Shown here in pieces: positions 33,374 through 40,277 of a stretch of 42,743 nucleotides of DNA. Position 1 is the stretch's first letter, and every line of letters starts with the position of its first letter. Below the pieces are notes generated by a model. That model worked only from the letters and a program-made list of their open reading frames with translations, was not told the origin of the DNA and did no database searches. The translations under genes and the position numbers were made by a program. The stretch covers positions 1 through 42,743 of the forward strand of contig JBEVJK010000095.1 of the NCBI GenBank assembly GCA_040510195.1, read 5' to 3'. This DNA comes from JBEVJK01 sp040510195. Its GTDB lineage: Bacteria > Pseudomonadota > Alphaproteobacteria > Rhizobiales > Rhizobiaceae.

Positions 33374-34395
33374 TCAATTGGTCAGGCCGTAGGGGATCCG
33401 GTAGCCGTTTGCGGAGAGCCATTCGATCGCCGCGCGTGGCTCGTCCGTCTGGATGATCGTCGCGCCGCGCTCCACCCAGAAGCCGAACGCCTCCTCCGGC
33501 ACGTCGGCGAGCACCGCCAGTCTGTCGCCGCGCCCGCCGGACAGGTATCCGCCTGCTTTGTTGAGGATGGAATAGGTGTTCACCAGAGATGCCAGTCGCC
33601 TCGGGCGGCGACGGCACGTGCCTTGGTGCTGAACAGGACGCCGCCGGTCTGCGTGACTGGCTGACCCTCGCGCCGCCAGTTGATCATCTCGACGGCGTCG
33701 GCGGAGACGCTGCCGCTCGCCGTCTCCAGGAAGCGCACGTCATGCACCGCATCGTCGGCGATGATCGGCATGAATTGGGCAGCGGCCAGCGACGGCAGCA
33801 GCGCCCGCATTTCGGCGACCTTCGCCGGGCTCCACAAATTCTGTTTGACCACCACCTGCCCGCCCATCCCCATGTCGCGCGCCACGGCGACCATGCCGGC
33901 GAGGTCACCGACCTCGAGTTTGTTGTCCAGGTTGACAAGGCCCCGCCCTTTCGCCACGGCAAGCAGTTCGGCAAGCGTCGGCACCCTCTCGTCGGTGACC
34001 TTGCCAGTGCCCTCGACCACCAGCCGGCAGGCTCTGAGCTCGGCCAGCGTCTTCAGCGCAACCTCTCCCTGGCAGGTGGTCGTCCGGTCGAGCCAGGAAT
34101 CGTGCATGACGACGAAGACCCCGTCGGCCGAGCGCCGGACGTCGACTTCCACCATCTCGGCGCCGAGCGCCAGCGCGCGTTCGATCGCCGCGATCGAGTT
34201 CTCGGCCGCCACGATGCGGCCGTGCTCCATCCAGCCGCCGCGATGCGCCACCACCATCACATGGTCCCGCCATCGGTTGGCGTGCTGGAAGCGTTCGAGG
34301 ATCTCTGCGACCCTGCCGCCCTCGGCGGCAAGGGATGGCATTGAAAGGAATCCAGAAACGACTGCAAGTAAGACGGCTAAGAGCTTGAAGAGCAT
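33374..34395 (-). pseudogene. Glycerophosphodiester phosphodiesterase, split by a one-base frameshift
   Basis: The first 271 codons (34395 to 33580) encode an exported GDPD TIM barrel. The signal peptide is LFKLLAVLLAVVSGFLSMPS. VAHRGGWMEHGRIVAAENSI carries the catalytic HRG and Asn-Ser, VEVDVRRSADGVFVVMHD the metal Glu/Asp and second His, and RTTTCQG follows. It stops at GDWHLW*. The missing end continues one frame away from 33583: VNTYSILNKAGGYLSGG, GATIIQTDEPRAAIEWL, the normal final strand and helix of the barrel. CTCTGGTGAAC would need one more G to stay in frame. It may be a true pseudogene, a sequencing error, or a reversible shift. The GTGA overlap also allows coupled translation of two pieces. 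Confidence 0.82.
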
Positions 34396-34546
34396 CTCGA
34401 ATCGTTCCTTGCAACGACAGGTGGCGCAACCCATAGCGAAGTTGCGTGACAGGTCGATGAAGGCCCGGCGTCGAGAATTTTTGGGTCGCAATCCGCCCCG
34501 GAATGTCGAATAAGGTGCCTTCGGAAAATGGCAGAGGGGACCAGGC

Positions 34547-35548
34547 ATGCCATCACGTTCGATCGATCATGCCTTCACGACCAGGCAGACGGTGGGCGCC
34601 GCCAGCGACCCGACCTATGCCGGCGCGCTGTCGTTCATGCGCCGCAAGCTGTCCAAGGACGCGCGTGACGTCGACGCCGTGGTCTGGGGCATCCCCTTCG
34701 ACGCGGCGGTCTCCAACCGCCCAGGCGCCCGCTTCGGGCCGCAGGCGATCCGGCGCGCCTCCGCCATCTTCGACAACGACCCGCAATATCCCTTCAGCCG
34801 CGACCTGTTCGAGAGCCTGAGCGTCATCGACTACGGCGATTGCCTGCTCGACTACGGCAATCACCAGAAGACGCCCGGCGCCATCGAGCGGGAGGCGGCG
34901 AAGATCCTGCGCGCCGGCGCCTTCCTGCTGTCGCTCGGCGGCGATCACTTCGTGACCTGGCCGCTGCTCAAGGCCCACGCGGCTCTGCATGGTCCCCTCG
35001 CCTTGCTGCATTTCGACGCCCACCAGGACACTTGGTTCGACGACGGGCGGCGCATCGACCACGGGTCCTTCGTGGCGCGCGCCGTGCGTGACGGCGTCGT
35101 CGATCCCGACCGCTCGATCCAGATCGGCATCCGCACCCACGCGCCGGAGGATTTCGGCATCCGCATCCTGCATGGCTGGGAAGTGGAGGACATGCGCCCG
35201 GCCGACATCGCCTACGCGATCGCCGAGCGCACCGGCGGCAAGAAGACTTACCTCACCTTCGACATCGACTGCCTAGATCCCGCCTATGCGCCAGGAACCG
35301 GAACGCCGGTGGCGGGCGGCCCCTCTTCTGCCAAGATTCTATCGGTGCTGAGGCAGCTCGGCCATGTCGACATCGTCGGCGCCGACATCGTCGAGGTTGC
35401 GCCGGCCTACGATCATGCCGATATCACGGCAATCGCCGGCGCCACCGTAGGCATGTATGTTCTCGGCCTGCTTGCCGAGCAGAAGGCAAGGGCGCTGGCC
35501 CTGGCATCGGGCCGGGGCAACGACCAGCAAAGCGGAATGCATATATGA
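34547..35548 (+). CDS. speB: Agmatinase (ureohydrolase family)
   Basis: The enzyme hydrolyses agmatine to putrescine and urea with two Mn ions, in the cytoplasm. The 333-residue protein has all the metal motifs: LGGDHFVTWPL (His134), LLHFDAHQDTWFD (DAHxD from Asp157), DHGSFVARAV and TFDIDCLDPAYAPGTGTPVA (Asp239, Asp241). The HGSF and CLDPAYAPGTGTPVAGG forms favour agmatinase over arginase, although guanidinobutyrase or another guanidino hydrolase cannot be excluded. Its TGA overlaps the ATG of argC (ATGA), so the two are coupled, linking arginine synthesis with agmatine breakdown. Confidence 0.9.
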   Translation: MPSRSIDHAFTTRQTVGAASDPTYAGALSFMRRKLSKDARDVDAVVWGIPFDAAVSNRPGARFGPQAIRRASAIFDNDPQYPFSRDLFESLSVIDYGDCLLDYGNHQKTPGAIEREAAKILRAGAFLLSLGGDHFVTWPLLKAHAALHGPLALLHFDAHQDTWFDDGRRIDHGSFVARAVRDGVVDPDRSIQIGIRTHAPEDFGIRILHGWEVEDMRPADIAYAIAERTGGKKTYLTFDIDCLDPAYAPGTGTPVAGGPSSAKILSVLRQLGHVDIVGADIVEVAPAYDHADITAIAGATVGMYVLGLLAEQKARALALASGRGNDQQSGMHI

Positions 35549-36483
35549 AGCCAGGGATCTTCATCGACGGCGAGCATGGCACCACCGGGCTGCAGATCCG
35601 CGCCCGCTTGGCCGACCGCGACGATCTGGAGGTCATCTCGATCCCGGAGAGCGAGCGCCGCAACAAGGACCTGCGCGCCGAGCTTCTGAGAAAGAGCGAT
35701 CTGGCAATCCTGTGCCTTCCCGACGAGGCGGCGCGCGAATCGGTTGCGCTCCTCGAGAGCCATGACCGGACGCGCATCATCGACACGTCGACGGCGCACC
35801 GGGTCGATAAGGATTGGACCTACGGCTTCGCCGAGATGGCAAGCGGCCAGCGCGAGAAGATCGCGGCGGCTCGCCACGTCGCCAATCCCGGCTGCTATCC
35901 GACCGGCGCCATTTCTCTTATCCGGCCGCTCGTCGAGGCCGGCGTGCTGCCCGACGACTACCCGATCGTCATCAGCGCCGTCTCTGGCTATACCGGCGGC
36001 GGCAAGCAGATGATCGCGCAGATGGAGGACCCATCGCGCGACGATCACATCGCGGCACCGCATTTTCTCTACGGCCTGCCGCTCCGCCACAAGCATGTGC
36101 CGGAGATCGAGCGGCACGCCCTGTTGTCCCGGCGCCCGATTTTCTCGCCGAGCGTCGGCCGCTTTGCCCAGGGCATGATCGTGCAGGTTCCGCTGTTCCT
36201 GAGCGACCTTTCCGGCCGCCCTTCCCTCGCCGACCTGCACAACATCCTGGCGAGGCACTACGCCGGGGCGCACCAGGTGACGGTCGTGCCGCTCGAGGAG
36301 AGCCGCGCGCTCGCCCGGCTGGAGGCGACCGAACTGGCCGATGCGGACGGCATGAGGCTTCACGTCTTCGGAAGCGAGGACGGCGGCGAGGCAAACCTGG
36401 TCGCCCTGCTCGACAATCTGGGCAAGGGGGCCTCCGGCGCTGCCGTCCAGAACATGAACCTGATGCTTGGGCTCGAGCCCTGA
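35545..36483 (+). CDS. argC: N-acetyl-gamma-glutamyl-phosphate reductase
   Basis: ArgC carries out the third step of arginine synthesis, reducing N-acetylglutamyl phosphate with NADPH. The 312-residue protein is the short (type 2) form common in alphaproteobacteria. It starts KPGIFIDGEHGTTGLQIRAR. The nucleophile Cys117 is in ANPGCYPTGAISLIRPL, SAVSGYTGGGKQMI follows, and the catalytic His is near YGLPLRHKHVPEI. FAQGMIVQVPLFL is the conserved late strand. The start overlaps the agmatinase stop by four bases. The gene is usually near rpsI/rplM or alone; coupling to speB is noted as context. Confidence 0.95.
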   Translation: MKPGIFIDGEHGTTGLQIRARLADRDDLEVISIPESERRNKDLRAELLRKSDLAILCLPDEAARESVALLESHDRTRIIDTSTAHRVDKDWTYGFAEMASGQREKIAAARHVANPGCYPTGAISLIRPLVEAGVLPDDYPIVISAVSGYTGGGKQMIAQMEDPSRDDHIAAPHFLYGLPLRHKHVPEIERHALLSRRPIFSPSVGRFAQGMIVQVPLFLSDLSGRPSLADLHNILARHYAGAHQVTVVPLEESRALARLEATELADADGMRLHVFGSEDGGEANLVALLDNLGKGASGAAVQNMNLMLGLEP

Positions 36484-36502
36484 CCGAACAGCCTTCCGGC
36501 CT

Positions 36503-37585
36503 TCATCCGAGGGTCGGAAGCGGGTATGGGCCCTTGGCGCCCCGCCAGTGGGCAGCCGCGAAGCCGAGCACGACCAGTGCCAGCGCCTGATGGGTGAGCG
36601 CCGCGTCGAGCGGCACCTGATTGACCAGCGTGGCGATGCCGACGCCAGCCTGCAAGACGACGAGCAGGAAAAGCAGCAATGCCCGCCGCGCATGCGTCGT
36701 TCCCCCTTCCCGCCGCCGTGTGTCGAGAAGGTGCCACAGGGTGAGGAGGAGCAGCGCATAAGCCCCGAGGCGGTGAACGAACTGCACCGCCTTGGGGTTC
36801 TCGAAGAGGTTGCGCCACCCCGGATCGATCACGAAAAGGTCGCCGGGCACCACGGCCCCGTCCATCAGCGGCCAGGTGTTGTAGGACAGGCCGGCATCGA
36901 GGCCGGCGACCAGGCCGCCGAGATAGATCTGGACGAACACCAGGCAAAGGATCGCCAGCGCCGTTCGACGCGTCGGCACGGTGGCCGGCGGCTCGCTGTG
37001 CGGGGCGAGCCCGCGCGCGACCACCATCGTGCCGGCGAAGATCAGGCAGGCCAGCACGAGATGCGTGGCCAGGCGGTATTGCGACACGTCGACCCGCTCC
37101 ACCAGGCCGGACGCGACCATCCACCAGCCGATCGCGCCCTGCAGGCCGCCGAGCGCCAGGAGCCCGACGAGGCGCGGCTTGATGGGCCGCTCCAGCCGCC
37201 CCGTAAGCCAGAAGAAGGCGAGCGGCAGCGCGAAAACGAGGCCGACGCCGCGCGCCAGCAGCCGGTGCGCCCATTCCCACCAGAAGATGGTCTTGAAGGC
37301 GCCGAGCGTCATGCCCTCTTTGATCTGCGCATATTCCGGGATCTGCCGGTATTTGGCGAACTCCTCCTCCCATTCGGTCTGGGAGAGCGGGGGAATGACG
37401 CCATGGACAGGCTTCCATTCGGTGATCGACAGACCGGAATCGGTGAGCCGCGTGGCGCCGCCCACCATGACCAGCGCGAACAGCACCAGGAGCACCACAT
37501 AGAGCCAACCGCGCACCCATGCCCGGTTGCGCTCGACGGCGTCCAGCGTGCGGCCGCCCGCCTGCTTGTCGGTGATCGCGCTCAT
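36503..37585 (-). CDS. ctaA: Heme A synthase (COX15/CtaA, type 2)
   Basis: This enzyme oxidises the C8 methyl of heme O to make heme A for cytochrome aa3 oxidase, in the inner membrane. The 360-residue protein has eight helices and the COX15 signatures VMVGGATRLTDSGLSITEWK near residue 40 and FKTIFWWEWAHRLLARGVGL (heme histidine) near 95. VSQYRLATHLVLACLIFAG carries the second histidine and VQFVHRLGAYALLLLTLWH the third. LTHQALALVVLGFAAAHW follows near the end. The ATG at 37585 gives MSAITDKQAGG; the open frame further upstream overlaps the divergent DUF2842 gene. Confidence 0.95.
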   Translation of the reverse strand: MSAITDKQAGGRTLDAVERNRAWVRGWLYVVLLVLFALVMVGGATRLTDSGLSITEWKPVHGVIPPLSQTEWEEEFAKYRQIPEYAQIKEGMTLGAFKTIFWWEWAHRLLARGVGLVFALPLAFFWLTGRLERPIKPRLVGLLALGGLQGAIGWWMVASGLVERVDVSQYRLATHLVLACLIFAGTMVVARGLAPHSEPPATVPTRRTALAILCLVFVQIYLGGLVAGLDAGLSYNTWPLMDGAVVPGDLFVIDPGWRNLFENPKAVQFVHRLGAYALLLLTLWHLLDTRRREGGTTHARRALLLFLLVVLQAGVGIATLVNQVPLDAALTHQALALVVLGFAAAHWRGAKGPYPLPTLG

Positions 37586-37720
37586 CCCTCTTGCGGGAAG
37601 CCTCCTCGTGAAGCAGATCAGTGGACCATCGTGCCGGCCCTGGCAAGGCGACAGCGCACGCGACACGCCGTCGCGCCGGTGCCGCTTGCTCGAGCCCCGT
37701 CGAACGCTTACGAGGGCGCC

Positions 37721-37936
37721 ATGCCGCTGCGCCTCAAGAAACTCGTCGGAAGCCTGCTCCTGGTGGCGCTGGTCATCGTCTACGCGATCGTCGCCACGAT
37801 CGTCGCCGTGGCCCAGCTGGCGGAAGCCGGGGCGCTCGCCCACTTCACCTTTTTCCTGGTCAGTGGCCTGGTCTGGATCTTGCCCGCCATGGTCATCATC
37901 AAATGGATGCTCGGCCCGCCGCACCCGGGAGCCTGA
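37721..37936 (+). CDS. DUF2842 domain-containing small membrane protein
   Basis: The 71-residue protein has two hydrophobic helices, LVGSLLLVALVIVYAIVATI (residues 9-30) and HFTFFLVSGLVWILPAMVII (residues 41-62), ending in KWMLGPPHPGA. This matches DUF2842, a small alphaproteobacterial membrane family of unknown role. It is often found divergent from ctaA, as here, so a part in cytochrome oxidase biogenesis or heme A insertion is a reasonable guess but unproven. The ATG at 37721 was chosen because the family starts MPLRLKKLVG. Confidence 0.88.
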   Translation: MPLRLKKLVGSLLLVALVIVYAIVATIVAVAQLAEAGALAHFTFFLVSGLVWILPAMVIIKWMLGPPHPGA

Positions 37937-37940
37937 CCGC

Positions 37941-38999
37941 TCAGACCGTGACCACCACCTTGCCGCGGTTGGCCAGCGGCGTCGTGAAGCCGGACAGCAT
38001 CGTTCTCAAATAGGCGACGTTCTGGAAGCGACCGTTCACCGAAATGCGCGGCAATGCCAGGAGATGATCGGCATGCTCGGGGCGGAGCACGCCGTGGCGG
38101 GTGGTGACCGCGGTGACGAAGCCGGCCTCGCGCGCGATCTCCACCTCACGAGGGCCTACCGCCGAACCGTAGCCATAGGGGTAAGCGAAATGTCGCGGCG
38201 CAATCCCCAGCTCGTCCTTGAGCAGCGCGACCGAGTCGCACATCTCGGCGAGGGCCCGCTCGGGCGGCAGGCGTTTCAGATTGTAGTGGTGCACCGTGTG
38301 GGCGCCGATGCTCGCCAGCGGATGCGCGGCGATCGTCCGCAGCTCGTTCCAATCCATCAGCGTCTTGCGGCGCGGCCGGTCGATATCGATGCGCGCCGCG
38401 CGCGCCAGGCTCCGCAGGACGGCGCGCTGGTCCTCTTCCGCCACCTCCTGGGTGAGATGCTGCTCCAGCCGCCGCACCGCCGCCACCTTCTGAGCCGGCG
38501 TGGAGGTTTCGAGCGCGATCGCTCCGCCCGGCGTGGGAATGTCGATGCCGCGGCTGGCCGCAACGATCTCCTCGACGATGTCCCACCACAGGTCGGCAGT
38601 TCCGTCGATCAGCCCCGGCGCCACATAGATGGTGAAGGGCGTCCCGTGCTGCTCCAGCACGGGCAGCGCCTCGATCAGATTGTCCCGGTAGGCGTCGTCC
38701 GCGGTGATCGTCGCGAACCGCTCCGACCGCGACGGCGCACGGAGCCTGTCGACGGCCTGGTCGAGCGACACGAAGCTGTAGCCGCTGTCCTTCATGTCGT
38801 CGATCAGCGCGTCCAAAAACGCGGGCGTGATTGCGAGATGACGGTTGATACCGAGCGGGCTGGAGGCCGAAGCGGTCACCCGGTGCAGCATGAGGATAGC
38901 GCCGACGCCGCCGACCAGCGGTCGGGCAAGCGGCGCCAACCCGCCGTACCGCGCCATGTCCAGCGCCAGTCGCCGCAGGAAGTCGCCGCCATCGAACAT
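37941..38999 (-). CDS. Polysaccharide deacetylase-like (NodB-type) protein
   Basis: This 352-residue carbohydrate esterase family 4-type barrel starts GAILMLHRVTASASSP. NodB motif 1 appears as ATITADDAYRDNLIEAL near residue 95; relatives read TFDDG, so Phe and Gly are both Ala here but the two Asp remain. Motif 2 is SIGAHTVHHYNLKRL near 235 with the metal His pair, and the later HFAYPYGYGSAV corresponds to motif 3. It would remove N- or O-acetyl groups from a surface polysaccharide. No signal peptide is seen. It shares a divergent promoter with the GNAT gene and is probably part of the exopolysaccharide locus. Confidence 0.88.
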   Translation of the reverse strand: MFDGGDFLRRLALDMARYGGLAPLARPLVGGVGAILMLHRVTASASSPLGINRHLAITPAFLDALIDDMKDSGYSFVSLDQAVDRLRAPSRSERFATITADDAYRDNLIEALPVLEQHGTPFTIYVAPGLIDGTADLWWDIVEEIVAASRGIDIPTPGGAIALETSTPAQKVAAVRRLEQHLTQEVAEEDQRAVLRSLARAARIDIDRPRRKTLMDWNELRTIAAHPLASIGAHTVHHYNLKRLPPERALAEMCDSVALLKDELGIAPRHFAYPYGYGSAVGPREVEIAREAGFVTAVTTRHGVLRPEHADHLLALPRISVNGRFQNVAYLRTMLSGFTTPLANRGKVVVTV

Positions 39000-39015
39000 T
39001 CATTCACCATTTCCG

Positions 39016-39058
39016 GATAGGGTTGTCGCGGATGTCGCACCGCATCCGAAATCCTATC
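39016..39058. promoter_or_regulatory. Nested inverted repeats in the deacetylase/GNAT divergent promoter
   Basis: An outer pair GATAGG (39016-39021) / CCTATC (39053-39058) encloses an inner pair CGGATG (39029-39034) / CATCCG (39043-39048). All lie in the 75-base gap between two divergent starts. This could be a shared operator or a structured 5' leader. Confidence 0.4.
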
Positions 39059-39074
39059 GGGCAAGGATTGAAGT

Positions 39075-40277
39075 ATGGTTGATGCGGCCGCCCCTGTCGA
39101 AGCCGTCGTTCACCAGGAGACCGCAGCGCCGGGCCTCGATGTCGCAGTGCATCGGCACCCCGAGGATGCCTTGCGCGCCTACGCCGCCGCCCTGCCCGAC
39201 ACCCTCCAGGCACCGCCGCAGAGCACTGGATGGGTTGCCGCGTGGCTTTCCGAGACCAGGCCGGAGTGCCTGGTCGCCGTGCTTTCCAGGGACGGAAGGC
39301 CGGAGCTCGCGCTGGCGTTGGAAATCGTCCGGGAGGGGCCGTGCCGAGTTGCCCGCTTCATGGGAGGTCGCCACGCCAACGGCAATTTTCCGGCCGTCCG
39401 GCGCGGTGCCGAGATCGGATCCGACGGCATTGCCGCTCTCATCGCCGGCATCCTCCGCGCTGCGCCGGACGTCGACATGATCGCTTTCGAGCGGCTCTAC
39501 GAGAGCCTCGACGGAGCCCCGAACCCCTTGCTTCAGCTGCCGCACCGCCAGAGCCCGAACGTGTCGCTGGCCGCCGATCTTGCCGGCGGGTTCGAGGCGC
39601 TGCTCGGCCGCGTCGGCGGGCGTCGCAAGCGCAAGAAGGCGCGTTCCCAAGCCCGGCGTTTCGAGGAGGCCGGCGGCTACCGCCGCTTTGCCGCCAGCAG
39701 CAGCGACGACACGAACCGCCTGCTCGATGCCTTCTTCTCCATGAAGGAAGAGCGATTTCGCGAGATGGGGATCGCCAACGTCTTTGGCCCCGCCGACGTC
39801 CAGGCTTTTTTCCGCCGGCTTTTCGCCGACGCGATCGACCAGGTGCCGCCGCCCTTCGTTCTCCATGGGCTGGAGGTCGGCGGGCGCTTGCGCGCGGTCA
39901 CCGGCGCCAGCCGGCGCCACGACAGCCTGGTGTGCGAATTCGGCTCCATCGCCGCCGACGAGCTCGCCGCGGCGAGTCCCGGCAGCTTCCTCTTCTTCCT
40001 CAACATAGAGGAGGCCTGCCAGCAAGGCTTCCGGCTCTACGACTTCAGCGTCGGCGACGAACCCTACAAGCGCCTGTGGTGCGAGGTGGAGATCGCCCAT
40101 TTCGACGTTCTGATCCCGCTCACCGCCAGGGGCCGCGTCATCGGTCTCTGGAAGGCCTTGGAAAGCCGAGCCAAGGCCGCGCTCAAGGGCAGTCCGGCAG
40201 TTTGGCGGCTCGCCAAGCGGCTGCGCCGGCGCGTTCAGGCCGCCGAGCGATCCGGAACGGGCGCGACCGGCGGCTGA
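39075..40277 (+). CDS. GNAT-family acetyltransferase, CelD/BcsL-like (Acetyltransf_6)
   Basis: The 400-residue protein has a FemAB-like double GNAT layout. The N-terminal half has PPQSTGWVAAWLSETRPECL near residue 47 and LALEIVREGPCRVARFMGGR near 88. The C-terminal Acetyltransf_6 half has MKEERFREMGIANVFGPADV near 225 and FLFFLNIEEACQQGFRLYDF, then SVGDEPYKRLWCEVE near 330. Such proteins sit in rhizobial polysaccharide loci and are thought to acetylate or otherwise modify the polymer or its precursors. The start ATG at 39075 is preceded by AAGGATTGAAGT. Its last 43 bases overlap the end of the convergent ExoP-like gene. Confidence 0.85.
   Translation: MVDAAAPVEAVVHQETAAPGLDVAVHRHPEDALRAYAAALPDTLQAPPQSTGWVAAWLSETRPECLVAVLSRDGRPELALALEIVREGPCRVARFMGGRHANGNFPAVRRGAEIGSDGIAALIAGILRAAPDVDMIAFERLYESLDGAPNPLLQLPHRQSPNVSLAADLAGGFEALLGRVGGRRKRKKARSQARRFEEAGGYRRFAASSSDDTNRLLDAFFSMKEERFREMGIANVFGPADVQAFFRRLFADAIDQVPPPFVLHGLEVGGRLRAVTGASRRHDSLVCEFGSIAADELAAASPGSFLFFLNIEEACQQGFRLYDFSVGDEPYKRLWCEVEIAHFDVLIPLTARGRVIGLWKALESRAKAALKGSPAVWRLAKRLRRRVQAAERSGTGATGG

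Noticed and set aside
35413..36759. 448-codon minus-strand frame over argC
   Set aside because: Antisense to a clear argC, with no family features.
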